A stretch of 64,000 nucleotides of DNA from Bradyrhizobium sp. S69 (lineage in GTDB: Bacteria > Pseudomonadota > Alphaproteobacteria > Rhizobiales > Xanthobacteraceae), in contig NZ_LMUK01000060.1 of assembly GCF_009766005.1 (NCBI RefSeq), positions 140,247 to 204,246 of the forward strand, written 5' to 3'. The translations under genes and the position numbers were made by a program. The notes under the pieces were generated by a model. That model saw only the letters and a program-made list of their open reading frames with translations, was not told the DNA's origin and did no database searches. Of the stretch, positions 43,716 to 54,000 are shown one piece after another; positions within the stretch are counted from its first letter, which is position 1; every line of letters starts with the position of its first letter.

Positions 43716-44474
43716 CTAAACCTTTATGGCGCCGACGCCGGCCAGCGCGGCGCCGTAGAGGATCATGCATGGCCCCTGCGGCTTTGCGGCCGTGAGGCGG
43801 GTTGCGATTTCCGTTAGCGCCCCCGCCATCACTGACGTAGCGGGCGAGCCCAGGCTTTCGATCACCACAGTCGGGGTCTCTGCTGACAGACCATGGGCGA
43901 TCAGCTTTTCGGCCAGTGCCGCGAAAGTGGCTTTGCCCATGAACACACATGTCGTCGCGCCGGGGTCGGCGAGCGCTGCGATATCGAGGTCTTCCGGCAG
44001 CTTGCCATCGACATCGTGCCCGGTGACCATCTGCACCCTTCGCGCCACGCCGCGCTTGGTCAGTGATGTCCCGAGATAGGCGGCGGCCGCGGTCGCGGTG
44101 GTGATGCCGGGCACGATCTCGATCGGCACGCCGGCGTCGCGGGCCGCGACAATCTCTTCGTCGGCGCGCGCGAAGATCGAGGGATCGCCGGATTTGACCC
44201 GGACCACGCGCTTGCCGAGTTTTGCATACTCGATCATCAGCCGGCTGACTTCCTGCTGCTTCGGCGAGGGATGGCCGGCGCGTTTGCCGACCGCGATCAG
44301 TTCGGCGTCGGGGGAGGCGAACGACAGGATGTCGTCGCCGGCGAGGTCGTCATAAAGAATGATTTCGGCGGCGCGCAGCCGCTCCACCGCGCGCAAGGTC
44401 AACAGGTCGACGTCGCCGGGCCCGCCGCCGATCAGGGCGATGCTGCCGATGGAGGGTTTGTCAGCTGTGGTCAT
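43716..44474 (-). CDS. cobA: Uroporphyrinogen-III C-methyltransferase (SUMT)
   Basis: Makes precorrin-2 by adding methyl groups at C2 and C7 of uroporphyrinogen III, the branch to B12 (and sirohaem). Start at ATG 44474 gives 252 residues beginning MTTADKPSIGSIALIGGGPG; the frame stays open upstream inside cobB but that part is not coding. SAM-methyltransferase motifs: GGGPGDVDLLTLRAVERL, VRVKSGDPSIFARADEE, PGITTATAAAAYLGTSLT, and CVFMGK. ATGA overlap with the cobB stop. Last gene of the minus-strand string. Confidence 0.96.
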   Translation of the reverse strand: MTTADKPSIGSIALIGGGPGDVDLLTLRAVERLRAAEIILYDDLAGDDILSFASPDAELIAVGKRAGHPSPKQQEVSRLMIEYAKLGKRVVRVKSGDPSIFARADEEIVAARDAGVPIEIVPGITTATAAAAYLGTSLTKRGVARRVQMVTGHDVDGKLPEDLDIAALADPGATTCVFMGKATFAALAEKLIAHGLSAETPTVVIESLGSPATSVMAGALTEIATRLTAAKPQGPCMILYGAALAGVGAIKV

Positions 44475-45841
44475 GGCCTGGCGTCCCCCGCGACATCGAC
44501 CATGTGAAAGAAACTTCCGGTGACGTGACCGCGCCGGCTTCCGGTTTCCGCCGTCGCCACGCCGGAGGCATCGCGGATGTCGGCGAGCGGCTCGTCGGGC
44601 TGCGTCACCACGCGGGCATAGTGGAATTCGTGGCCGCGCAGCGCGCTGCCCGCGGCATAGCCCGGGATCGGCGCGTGTAACGTCGCGGTCCGATAGCCCA
44701 GATGCAGGCGGCGTTGCGCGAAATCGGTCTCGAGCCCGAGCAGCCCAAGCATTTCGTGACGGTGCCCCGCGGCGTCGATCAGGCCGGCGCCAAGCGTCAT
44801 GTAGCCGCCGCACTCGCCATGGACGGGGCGCGTCCGCGCGAACGCGCGGATCCCGTCGGCGAAGCGCGATGCGGCAGCGAGCTTGCCGGCGTGCAGTTCC
44901 GGATAGCCGCCGGGCAACCAGGCGACGTCGCAGGAAGGATCGGGCGGCTCGTCTGACAGCGGCGAGAACGTGATGATTTCCGCGCCCGCCGCGCGCCAGC
45001 CTTGCAGCAGATGCGGATAGACGAACGAAAACGCCACGTCGCGCGCCAGCGCAATCCGTTGTCCCGGCGGAACCATCCGGGGCGCGGCCGCAGGCGGCCG
45101 ACGTCGTGTCGGACGCGCCGCCGCTTCGAGTGCCGCAAGATCGATGTCGCGCTCGACCAGATCGGCGAGTGTGGCGAGCCGCGCCAGCAGCGCCGGATCC
45201 TCCTGCGCCTGGACCAGTCCGAGATGGCGCTCCGGCATCGTCAGCGCGGTGTCGCGCGCAATAGCGCCGAACACCCGGACGCCGATTCGCGCAAAGCCGT
45301 CGCGCACCAGCGCGGCATGGCGCTCGCTGGCGACCTTGTTGAGGATCACGCCTGATATCGTGACGTCGTCGCGATAGCGCGCAAAACCGAGCGCGACCGC
45401 CGCGGCGGATTGCGCCTGACCCGCGACATCGAGCACCAGCACCACCGGCCAGCCGGTCGCCGCCGCGATATCGGCGGTCGAGCCGGTGCCCCAGGCGCCT
45501 TGCGATGCCACGCCGTCGAACAGTCCCATCACGCCTTCGGCCAGCGCTATATCGGCTTCCGCCGCAGCCTCCAGCAGCGCGTCAAAGCGTTCGCGGCCTT
45601 GCGCCCATGAATCCAGATTGAACGACGCTCTGCCGGCAGCGACGGCATGAAACGCCGGATCGATATAATCCGGGCCGCATTTGTAAGGCTGCACGATCCG
45701 GCCGCGCCGGCGCAACGCGGCGAGCAGCGCCAAGGTCAGCGTGGTCTTGCCGCTGCCGCTGGCGGGTGCGGCAATAATTAGCCCGGGCGTGCTAGTCGCG
45801 GCCACGGCCGGTCTCTGCGGAGGGTCGGAACCTGCGGTCAT
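44471..45841 (-). CDS. cobB: Hydrogenobyrinic/cobyrinic acid a,c-diamide synthase
   Basis: Glutamine- and ATP-dependent amidation of the a and c side chains. 456 residues from the ATG overlapping the cobM 3' end by 50 bases; a GTG some 12 codons further in, with a 10-20-base overlap, is a reasonable alternative. P-loop region IAAPASGSGKTTLTLALL, GVMGLFDG, and C-terminal class I GATase with HGECGGYMTLG (catalytic Cys) and HEFHYAR. In the aerobic route the substrate is hydrogenobyrinic acid. Confidence 0.95.
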   Translation of the reverse strand: MTAGSDPPQRPAVAATSTPGLIIAAPASGSGKTTLTLALLAALRRRGRIVQPYKCGPDYIDPAFHAVAAGRASFNLDSWAQGRERFDALLEAAAEADIALAEGVMGLFDGVASQGAWGTGSTADIAAATGWPVVLVLDVAGQAQSAAAVALGFARYRDDVTISGVILNKVASERHAALVRDGFARIGVRVFGAIARDTALTMPERHLGLVQAQEDPALLARLATLADLVERDIDLAALEAAARPTRRRPPAAAPRMVPPGQRIALARDVAFSFVYPHLLQGWRAAGAEIITFSPLSDEPPDPSCDVAWLPGGYPELHAGKLAAASRFADGIRAFARTRPVHGECGGYMTLGAGLIDAAGHRHEMLGLLGLETDFAQRRLHLGYRTATLHAPIPGYAAGSALRGHEFHYARVVTQPDEPLADIRDASGVATAETGSRRGHVTGSFFHMVDVAGDARP

Positions 45842-46571
45842 AATTCGCACTGTAAAGCGCGCTGTCGGCGAAATCATGCGCCGATAGCGACGGCCCGACC
45901 AGAATCAAGGCGGTGCGTTCGATCGCGGCCTCGCGCACCTGGGCTGCGATCGTCGATAGCGTGCCGCGAATCACCACCTGTTCGGGCCAGCTCGCGCGCA
46001 CCACGACGGCGACTGCGCCATCCGCCCCGTAATGCGGGATCAGGGTCGCAGCCACCTCGTCGATCACGTGGACGGAGAGATGGATTGCGAGCGTGGCGCC
46101 GGTCGCGGCATAGACGGCAAGGCTTTCGCCGGATGGCATCGCCGAGGCGCGGCCCGAGGTGCGGGTCAGCACCACGGTCTGGGCGATGCCGGGCAACGTC
46201 AGTTCGCGTCCCAGCACGGCGGCTGCGGCGGCGAAGGACGGCACGCCGGGCGTCACCGTATAGGGAATGTCGTGGTCTTCGAGCCGGCGAATTTGTTCGC
46301 CCATCGCGCTCCAGATCGAGAGATCACCGGAATGCAGCCGTGCCACGTCGAGCCCGGCGGTGTGGGCGGTGACGAATTCCGCAATGATGGCATCGAGGTC
46401 GAGCGGCGCGGTGTCGATCACACGGGCGCCGGGCGGGCACAGCGCGATGATCTCGCGCGGCACCAGCGATCCCGCGAACAAACATACCGGGCACCGCGCC
46501 ACCAGATTTTGACCGCGTACGGTGATCAGATCGGGCGCGCCGGGACCGGCGCCGATGAAATGGACGGTCAT
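45792..46571 (-). CDS. cobM: Precorrin-4 C11-methyltransferase
   Basis: 259 residues: MTVHFIGAGPGAPDLITVRG, LHSGDLSIWSAMGEQIR, TPGVPSFAAAAAVLGREL and the TRTSGRASAMPSGESLA stretch identify CobM/CbiF. Starts inside the cobE stop (ATGA). The C-terminus overlaps the cobB start. Confidence 0.96.
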   Translation of the reverse strand: MTVHFIGAGPGAPDLITVRGQNLVARCPVCLFAGSLVPREIIALCPPGARVIDTAPLDLDAIIAEFVTAHTAGLDVARLHSGDLSIWSAMGEQIRRLEDHDIPYTVTPGVPSFAAAAAVLGRELTLPGIAQTVVLTRTSGRASAMPSGESLAVYAATGATLAIHLSVHVIDEVAATLIPHYGADGAVAVVVRASWPEQVVIRGTLSTIAAQVREAAIERTALILVGPSLSAHDFADSALYSANYDRRFRPSAETGRGRD

Positions 46572-46978
46572 GGCACGATGTCCTCCGATAAAGCGACGGC
46601 AGCAGTGGCGTTGCGATCGGTCGACACCTGGCGCGTAACGACGAGACGCGCATCGCTGCCGGCAATGGCCAATGCTGCGGCTTCGCAGACGCTGCCGACG
46701 CCGCGTTGCCTTAGTACGCGCTCCGAGCGCGTTGTCACGCGCGCGTCCGCCGCGCGCAGCGTCTCGGCGGCGACGGGCTTGATCGATAAATGAGCCGCAT
46801 GAGCCGCTATGAGCAGGCTCGGATGCGTGGCCTTGTCTTCCACCACGGCAAGCTCGACGGTCGCATCCGGCCTCGCGGCTTTGGCGACGACATCCGCCAG
46901 CACTTCGCCGACCGACTGCGCGGAGGCCTGATCGCGAAAACCTAATCCGATCACCATGCGGTTTTTTTGCCGGCTCAT
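46568..46978 (-). CDS. cobE: Cobalamin biosynthesis protein CobE (CbiG C-terminal-like)
   Basis: 136 residues from the ATG that overlaps the cobL stop (ATGA). Core: VIGLGFRDQASAQSVGEVLA, VEDKATHPSLLIAAHAAHL, TTRSERVLRQRGVGSVCEAA, ALAIAGSDARLVV. This is the domain that forms the C-terminal part of CbiG; as a free protein in aerobic pathways its role is unsettled. In this cluster, which shows no cobF, it might help with loss of the C20 fragment or precorrin-5 chemistry; that is inference. Confidence 0.92.
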   Translation of the reverse strand: MSRQKNRMVIGLGFRDQASAQSVGEVLADVVAKAARPDATVELAVVEDKATHPSLLIAAHAAHLSIKPVAAETLRAADARVTTRSERVLRQRGVGSVCEAAALAIAGSDARLVVTRQVSTDRNATAAVALSEDIVP

Positions 46979-48198
46979 TTGGTCACACTCCATTGCACCA
47001 CCGGCATCGCGGCGCGCCATCCGGTGAGGCCGCCGATGGAACCGGCGCGTTCGACCGACAGCCGCAGCAGCGCGCCGCCATGGCGCGCCTGCCACGCAAT
47101 CAGAAGCGCCTCGGTTTCCAGCGTCACGGAATTGACCACCAGACGGCCGCCCGGCGGCAGCGCCTGCCATATCGCTTCAAGCACACCATCGCGGCTGGCG
47201 CCGCCGCCGACGAATACCGCGTCGGGTGTGGGCAGATCGTTCAATGCGTCGGGCGCGGTGCCGAGCCGGAGATCGAAGTGCGGCACGCCCAGGGATTGCG
47301 CGTTGGCGCGCGCATTGGCGAGCCGGTCCTCGCGCGCTTCGATGCCGATGGCGCGGTTGGCGGGATCGGCGAGCAGCCATTCGATGCCGATCGCGCCGGA
47401 GCCGGCGCCGATATCCCACAATAATTCGCCGCCGCGTGGCGCGAGCGTGGAGAGGCTGACCGCACGGATCTCGCGCTTTGTCAGTTGGCCGTCATGAATG
47501 AACAACTCATCCGGCAATCCGGCGACGCGCGGAATGAGGGTGGCGCCGGGTTCGGCGATCGCTTCGATCGCCAGCGCCACCGGCGATTGGATCTCATCGA
47601 TGGCGAAGCCCGCGGCGGAGGCTGTACGAATGCGTTCGCGCGGGCCGCCGAGCGCTTCGAGGATCGTCAGGCGCGATGGCCCGAAGCCAACGCCGTTCAG
47701 ATAGGCGGCGACCTGCGCCGTCGCCGCGCCGTCGCGCACCAGCGCGATCAACCGGGCGCCGGTGCGTAAATGCGGGCGCGACAGTTCGATCGGACGCGCG
47801 TGCAGTCCGAGCGTGATGGTCTCTTCGAGCCGCCAACCTAACCGCGCCGCGGCCCAGGCAAAGGTCGATGGCGCAGGGATAGCAATGGTTTCCGCAAGCG
47901 GAACGGCTTCGGCAAACACCGAGCCGGCGCCGTACCAGAACGGATCGCCTGAGCACAGCGCGACCACGCGCTTGCCGCGATGCGCCAGCAGTTTTGGGAT
48001 CGATGCGGCGAACGGCGTCTCCCATTCGAGCGCAGGCTTGCTGAGCGTTGCGACCAGCGCCAGATGCCGCCGTCCGCCGGCGATCAATTCGGCGGCCGCG
48101 AGCCGCGCCCGCGCCGCCGCCGACAGCCCCTCAAGCCCGTCTTCGCCGATCCCGACGATGGACAGCCAGGGCGTCGGTATGTCATCGCTGCCTGCCAT
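46975..48198 (-). CDS. cobL: Precorrin-6Y C5,15-methyltransferase (decarboxylating), CbiE-CbiT fusion
   Basis: 407 residues. N-terminal ~205 residues: CbiE-like methyltransferase (SIVGIGEDGLEGLSAAARA, CSGDPFWYGAG, PSTFAWAAARLGW). C-terminal part: CbiT-like Rossmann methyltransferase (TKREIRAVSLSTLAPRGGE, WDIGAGSGAIGIEWL, VFVGGGASRDGVL). Two methylations and decarboxylation give precorrin-8X. ATG at 48198 with GGGGAGG 5-10 bases upstream. The start codon shares CATG with the divergent cobK start. Stop overlaps cobE. Confidence 0.95.
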   Translation of the reverse strand: MAGSDDIPTPWLSIVGIGEDGLEGLSAAARARLAAAELIAGGRRHLALVATLSKPALEWETPFAASIPKLLAHRGKRVVALCSGDPFWYGAGSVFAEAVPLAETIAIPAPSTFAWAAARLGWRLEETITLGLHARPIELSRPHLRTGARLIALVRDGAATAQVAAYLNGVGFGPSRLTILEALGGPRERIRTASAAGFAIDEIQSPVALAIEAIAEPGATLIPRVAGLPDELFIHDGQLTKREIRAVSLSTLAPRGGELLWDIGAGSGAIGIEWLLADPANRAIGIEAREDRLANARANAQSLGVPHFDLRLGTAPDALNDLPTPDAVFVGGGASRDGVLEAIWQALPPGGRLVVNSVTLETEALLIAWQARHGGALLRLSVERAGSIGGLTGWRAAMPVVQWSVTK

Positions 48199-48979
48199 GA
48201 CATCCTCCCCGGCCAAACCATTGCGGGTCCTGATCCTCGGCGGCACCACGGAAGCCAACCAGCTCGTGGCGCTGCTGGCGAACGATCCGCGGTTCGATGC
48301 CGTGCTGTCCTATGCCGGCCGCACCGAACGCCCCACGCCGCCGCCGATTCCCTGGCGTGTCGGCGGTTTTGGCGGCGTCGATGGGCTGACAAAATATCTC
48401 CGCGACCAAAATATCGCACGCGTGGTCGATGCCACCCATCCGTTCGCGGCGCAAATGAGCGCGCATGCGATCGCGGCCTGCGCAATCGCCTCCGTGCCGC
48501 TGCTGGCGCTGGAGCGGCTGCCTTGGCCGCGCATGGCTGGCGACCGCTGGATCGAGGTCGATGATTTCGTTGCGGCGGCGGAAGCTTTGGGCGCATCGCC
48601 CCGGCGCGTGTTTCTCGGCATCGGCCGGATGCAGCTCGCGCCATTCGCCAGCCATCCGCAGCACTTCTATTTGGTCCGGCTGGTCGATCCGCCGCGCGCG
48701 CCCCTGCCGCTGCCCGGGGCGGAGCTGATCGTGGCACGCGGGCCGTTCGACCTTGCCGGCGACCGCGTGCTGCTCGTCAATCATCGCATCGACATCGTGG
48801 TGGCCCGGGACGCCGGCGGCGATGGCGCTTTCGCCAAGATCGAAGCCGCGCGCGAATTGGGATTGCCTGTCGTGATGGTGCGCCGTCCGTTGATTCCCGC
48901 GCGGGACAAGGTCGAGACGGTTGGCGAGGTGTTGCGTTGGCTCGGTCATGACGAGCTTCCGGCCGAACGCGGCGTATAG
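48197..48979 (+). CDS. cobK: Precorrin-6A reductase
   Basis: 260 residues from the ATG at 48197 (an ATG six codons upstream at 48179 is also possible, and lies inside cobL). NADPH-dependent reduction of the precorrin-6A ring. RVLILGGTTEANQLVALLAN, VDATHPFAAQMSAHA, RVFLGIGRMQLAPFA and KIEAARELGLPVVMVRRP are CobK motifs. Lies inverted between cobJ and cobL: its 3' end overlaps the cobJ 3' end by 34 bases and its start codon overlaps the cobL start codon. Its promoter must be inside cobL. Confidence 0.95.
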   Translation: MTSSPAKPLRVLILGGTTEANQLVALLANDPRFDAVLSYAGRTERPTPPPIPWRVGGFGGVDGLTKYLRDQNIARVVDATHPFAAQMSAHAIAACAIASVPLLALERLPWPRMAGDRWIEVDDFVAAAEALGASPRRVFLGIGRMQLAPFASHPQHFYLVRLVDPPRAPLPLPGAELIVARGPFDLAGDRVLLVNHRIDIVVARDAGGDGAFAKIEAARELGLPVVMVRRPLIPARDKVETVGEVLRWLGHDELPAERGV

Positions 48980-49707
48980 ACGAATGGTTTGCCGCTTGCG
49001 CGGGGGATCAGCCGGGTTCGCGACGAGCCGATCAGCACCAGCGTACGCATATCGGCACGGTCTGCCACCGCATCGCGCAAGGTAACCGTCTCGATGGCTT
49101 CGCTGATATCGCTGACGGCGCTGGCAAAAATCACTGGCACGCTTTCCGGCAGTTCCTCGCGCAACAGCTCGAACGCGCGGCCGAGCTGCCAGGGTCGCGC
49201 CGACGACAGCGGATTATAGAGCGCGATGACAAAATCGGCTTGCGCCGCCAGCCGCAGCCGGCGCTCGACCAATTCCCATGGCTTGAGATTGTCCGACAGG
49301 TTGATGGCACAAAAATCATGCCCGAGCGGAGCACCGATCCGGGCCGCCGCGGCGAACATCGCACTGATGCCGGGCAATACCCGGATGTCGAGATCGCGCC
49401 ATGACGACTCGCCGACTTCGACCGCCTCGAACACCGCGGCCGCCATCGCGAACACGCCGGGATCGCCCGAGGACACGACGACGACGCGCTTGCCTTCGGC
49501 CGCGAGCCGCAACGCCAGGCTGGCGCGGTCGAGTTCCTCGCGATTGTCCGAGCCGTGGCGGGTCAGGCCTGCACGCTCAGGCACCCGCGCCACATAACGC
49601 GCGTAGCCGATCAAATCGGTGGCCTGCGCCAGCGCGTCGGTCACCTCCGGCGTGATCAGTTCTTCGGCGCCCGGGCCGAGGCCGGCGATGGCGAGCCAGC
49701 CGCTCAT
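48946..49707 (-). CDS. cobJ: Precorrin-3B C17-methyltransferase
   Basis: 253 residues from MSGWLAIAGLGPGAEELITP. Ring-contracting SAM methyltransferase: RHGSDNREELDRASLALRLA, VSSGDPGVFAMAAAVFEAV, LPGISAMFAAAARIGAPLGH, DFVIALYNPLS, RTLVLIGSS. ATGA overlap with the cobI stop. Its substrate must come from a precorrin-3B synthase, for which the CobZ-like protein is the candidate. Confidence 0.96.
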   Translation of the reverse strand: MSGWLAIAGLGPGAEELITPEVTDALAQATDLIGYARYVARVPERAGLTRHGSDNREELDRASLALRLAAEGKRVVVVSSGDPGVFAMAAAVFEAVEVGESSWRDLDIRVLPGISAMFAAAARIGAPLGHDFCAINLSDNLKPWELVERRLRLAAQADFVIALYNPLSSARPWQLGRAFELLREELPESVPVIFASAVSDISEAIETVTLRDAVADRADMRTLVLIGSSRTRLIPRASGKPFVYTPRSAGSSS

Positions 49708-50435
49708 GGCCGGCGCCCGCGGCCATGGACCAGGATCATTGAGAAGTAGGGCGCCTCGTCGTCGGTCTTCTCGCTGAGCGGCAATACCTTCTCGCCGGCC
49801 ATGGTGCCGCGCTCGACATAGACGGCGCGCTCCGCAAGCCCAACCGCTTGCAGCGCGCGACGTACTTTCGGCAGATTGCGGCCGAGCTTCATCACCACAA
49901 GCGCATCGATCGACTGCAACCGTTCGCGCAACGTTGCTTCGTCGAGCGTCGCCGGCACCACGGTCAGGACGTCGTCGCCAAAGGTGATGGGTACGCCGCT
50001 CGCAGTCCAGCAGCCGGACATGCCGGAAATTCCGGGCACCACCACGACCGGCGCGTGGCCGTTGATGCGGCTGTGCAGATGCATGAACGAGCCATAAAGG
50101 AACGGGTCGCCCTCGCACAACACCGCGACGTCGCGGCCAGCAGCGGTATGTTGCAGCAGCCGCTGCACACATTCGTCGTAGAAGGCCCGCAGCGCCGCAT
50201 TATAGGCGGGGTCTTCCAGCGCGATCTCGGTGGTGACAGGATATTCCAACGCCTCTTCGATAACGGCAGGCGCCAGCAGGCCGTCGACCATGGTGCGGGC
50301 ATTGCCGGGACGTCCGGGCTTGCGGAAATGCGCGATGACACTTGCTTTGGCGATCAGCCGTGCTGCTTTGACGCTCATCAGCTCCGGATCGCCGGGGCCG
50401 AGGCCGACGCCATAGATGGTGGCGGGTGCGCTCAT
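49704..50435 (-). CDS. cobI: Precorrin-2 C20-methyltransferase
   Basis: 243 residues from MSAPATIYGVGLGPGDPELM. VKAARLIAKASVIAHFRK, VAVLCEGDPFLYGSFMHLH and VVPGISGMSGCWTASGVPI identify CobI/CbiL. Methylates C20 of precorrin-2 to give precorrin-3A. ATGA overlaps with cobH upstream and cobJ downstream. Confidence 0.96.
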   Translation of the reverse strand: MSAPATIYGVGLGPGDPELMSVKAARLIAKASVIAHFRKPGRPGNARTMVDGLLAPAVIEEALEYPVTTEIALEDPAYNAALRAFYDECVQRLLQHTAAGRDVAVLCEGDPFLYGSFMHLHSRINGHAPVVVVPGISGMSGCWTASGVPITFGDDVLTVVPATLDEATLRERLQSIDALVVMKLGRNLPKVRRALQAVGLAERAVYVERGTMAGEKVLPLSEKTDDEAPYFSMILVHGRGRRP

Positions 50436-51061
50436 TCGATCTCGCTTGCGACGGCGTTGAGCGCCGCGGCCGCCATCGCGCTGCCGCCGCGCCGTCCACG
50501 CACGATCACGCTGGGCACCAGCCGGCTTTTGAGCAGTGCCTCCTTGGATTCGGCCGCGCCAACGAAGCCGACGGGGATGCCGATCACGGCCGCGGGCGGT
50601 TTTACGCCAGGTTCGCCGAGGATTTCCAGCAGCCGAAACAAAGCGGTCGGCGCGTTGCCGATCACCACCACTGAGCCCGCCAATCGCTCGCGCCACAACT
50701 CCAATGCCGCCGCGGTGCGGGTGGTGCGGTGTGCCACCGCGAGATCAGGTACGCGAGGATCGTTCAGCGTGCAGATCACGGAATTGTCGGCCGGCAGCCG
50801 CGCCCGCGTGATGCCATGGGCCACCATCTGGGCATCGCAGAAAATCGGCGCGCCCGCGCGCAACGCGGCGGATGCCGCGGCGCTGAAGCCCGGCGTGAAC
50901 ATGATATCATCGGCGACCTCGACCATGCCGCTCGCATGAATGATGCGCACGGCGACCTTTTCGTCACCGGCATCGAACCGGTCGAGCCGCGCCTCGGCGC
51001 GGATGATCGCGAACGAACGTCGGTAGATCGCGGCGCCATCGGTCTCGTAGACGTAACTCAT
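50432..51061 (-). CDS. cobH: Precorrin-8X methylmutase
   Basis: 209 residues from MSYVYETDGAAIYRRSFAII. Moves the C11 methyl to C12, giving hydrogenobyrinic acid. The catalytic His lies in RIIHASGMVEVADDIMF; other hallmarks are FCDAQMVAHGI, GNAPTALFRLLEI and GIPVGFVGAAESK. ATGA overlaps with cobN and cobI on either side. Confidence 0.97.
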   Translation of the reverse strand: MSYVYETDGAAIYRRSFAIIRAEARLDRFDAGDEKVAVRIIHASGMVEVADDIMFTPGFSAAASAALRAGAPIFCDAQMVAHGITRARLPADNSVICTLNDPRVPDLAVAHRTTRTAAALELWRERLAGSVVVIGNAPTALFRLLEILGEPGVKPPAAVIGIPVGFVGAAESKEALLKSRLVPSVIVRGRRGGSAMAAAALNAVASEIE

Positions 51062-54000
51062 GACGTGGCCTCGGTATCCGCCGGCGCTGCCGCGATGCCT
51101 TCGATGACGCTGTTGCGTCGCGTCACCCAATAGCCGGCCTCGCGCATTTGCTGGAAGCGCTGGCGCATCGCGGCAGCGGCTTCGGGGTTGGCCGCTTCGA
51201 GGAAGCGCCGCACCGCGTCGTCGCCGAGCGTTGCGTCGTAATAGATATCGAAGTGGTGGCTTTCAACGGAGCCGGCCAAATGCGCGAACGCTGCCATCTG
51301 GTCGAGCGTCGAGGCGATCTCGGCCGCGCCGCGAAAGCCATGCCGCATCTGTCCCTCAAGCCAGCGCGGATTGGCGGCGCGGCCGCGCACCACGCGGGCC
51401 ACTTCCTCGGCGAGCGTGCGCATCCGCGGCGCGTCGGGATTGGTCGAGTCGGCATGGTAGAGCGTCGGCGCCGCACCGGTGAGCTTGCGCGCCGCAGCGG
51501 CGAAACCGCCTTGATGGGCGGCATAATCCGGTGCCGCGAGCAAATCGGTCTCGGGCAGATCCTGCGGATGGATAAACGCATCGGTCGCAGCGGTGCGTTG
51601 CTCCAGTGCCGCGCGCGCGCCGGCGCCATCACGGCCGCCGCCATAGGCGTAAGCGCTGTTGGCAAGCCAGGTCTCGCCGGCATCTTCGGCGCTGGCCGGC
51701 GTGAATTCCGTTACAGCCTCCGTGACGCCTGTGCCGTAGTCACCGGGCGCGGGTCCGAACACGCGCGGGCTTGTTGAGGCACGATAGGGATTTTCTTCCG
51801 TGGGTTCATCGCGCGCGGCCAAGGCTGCCGCCGCCTGCTCGAACAGATCGGGCAAGGTCGAAAACACGTCCCGAAACAGACCGGAGATGCGCAAGCTCAC
51901 ATCGATCCGGGGACGCCCGAGCGTCGCCAGTGTCATGACGTCAAAGCCGGTGACCCGGTCCGATGTGGTGTCCCATACCGGCGTGACGCCCATCAGGTGT
52001 AGCGCCATCGCGAATTCCTCGCCGGCGGTGCGCATGGTTGCGGAACCCCAGAGGTCCAGCATGACGTTGCGTGGATAATCGCCGTGGTCCTGCAAATGCC
52101 GGGTCAACAGCGCCTCGGCGAGGCTTTTGCCTTGTTCGGCGGCGTTGCGGCTCGGCACCGCGCGGGTATCGACGGTGTAGAGATTGCGTCCGGTCGGCAG
52201 CACGTCACGCCGGCCGCGCCACGGCGAGCCCGCGGGCCCGGGCGCGACGTGCTTGCCGTCGAGGGCTGCCAGCAACGCGGCGCGTTCACCCGACGCACAG
52301 GCCAAGTACGGAATTGGGTATGGAATTCCGGTTTGATCCTCGGCGTGCAGCGGCACGCGACCGAAGATGTGCAGCCCGTCGGCGACCAGCGTCGCCTTGA
52401 CGTCGCACACAAAACTATCGAGCCGCACCACGGACTGTAACGGCGTCATGGCGGCGGTGACGCCGCTGTCGCGGTCGAGGCCGCTGTCGCGCGCGGCATC
52501 GACGATCGCTTGCGCCAACCGCTCGCGGCGGCGCGGATCGAGGCCGTCGGCCACCGAATATTCGTCGAGCAGCCGCTCGATCGCGTGCAGTCCCGGCGGC
52601 ACCGCGCCGGGTGAGATCGGCGGCGTGATATGCCCGATGGTGACCGCGCCGAGCCGGCGTTTTGCCACGGCGGCTTCGCCAGGATCGTTGACGATGAAGG
52701 GGTAGATCACCGGCGTTGCACCCAGCAGCGCCTCGGGCCAGCACGACGACGATAGCGCGACCGATTTTCCCGGCAGCCATTCCAGCGTGCCATGCGCGCC
52801 CATGTGGATCATCGCGTCAGATTGGATGACCTGGCGCAGCCACAGATAAAACGCGACGTAGCTATGTCGCGGCGCGCGCCTGGGATCGTGATACTCGGCG
52901 GCACGATCGGCGCGCCGGCCGCGATCCGGCTGCACGGCAATCAGCGCATGGCCGCAATTGACCGCCTTGAAAACGAAATCGCCGTCGACGATCGATGGGT
53001 CGCTTTCGGGCGATCCCCATTGCGCCCTAAGATCGGCTGCGAGTGCCGGATCGAGGCCGGCCAGTGCAGTTCGGTAGTGCTGAAGCGGCCAGCGGATCGT
53101 CTCGGTTTTCAGCCGGTCGATCAGCGCTGAGCCATCCGCCGGGATGTCGGCGATGGCGTAGCCTCGGTCGCGCAGAACATGCAGCGCCTCGATCGTGCTT
53201 TCGGGCGCATCGAGGCCGACCGCATGCGCCATCTGGTCCTCGCGTCCCGGATAGGCCGACAGCACAATGGCAACGCGCTTATCGGTATCAGCGGTGCGGC
53301 GCAGCGCGATCAGAGCCCCCGCGCGCGCCACAATCGCGGCGATGCGGCCGTCGTCGCCTGCATGCACCAGGCGGGCATAGCCGAGTTCGGGATCGGCGGC
53401 TTCGAGCTGCTTGAACGAGGCGACACCAGCAAAGATGCGGCCATCGAGTTCCGGCAGCACGACATGGATGGCGAGGTCGGGCGGTGACAGCCCGCGGTCG
53501 GACGCGGCCCACAATTCGCGGTTGGCGCCCGATAGCGCCACCTGCAGCACGGGGGCATCGACGACATCGAGGGGCGAGCCCGAAGCGCTATCGCTGCGCG
53601 CGGAAAAGGCCGTCGCGTTGATGATGACATCGGGCGCGATCCGCACGAGTTGCTGGCGCAGCCAGCCGTCGCCTTCCGGGTCTTTCAGGCTGGTCGCAAA
53701 CAGGCCGATCGCCCGGGTGCCGCGCCGCGCCAGTTCAGCCATCAAGCGGTCGATCGGATCGGTGTCGGATGCCGCCAGGATGGCGCGATAGAAAATCACC
53801 AGCACGATAGGTGCGCCGTCGCGCCCGGCGTCGATGTTGTCCGGTTCGATCACGCCAGTGCCGGCAGCGTAAAAACCATAACGCGGCAGCGCAATGCGCG
53901 CGACCGGCGGCACCGCCGGCAAACCCGCGGCGAGCGCCAGCTGCGCCAGTGCGGCACGCGCCGAATCCGCACCGCCATTGTCGCACAGGGTTTTCAGCCG

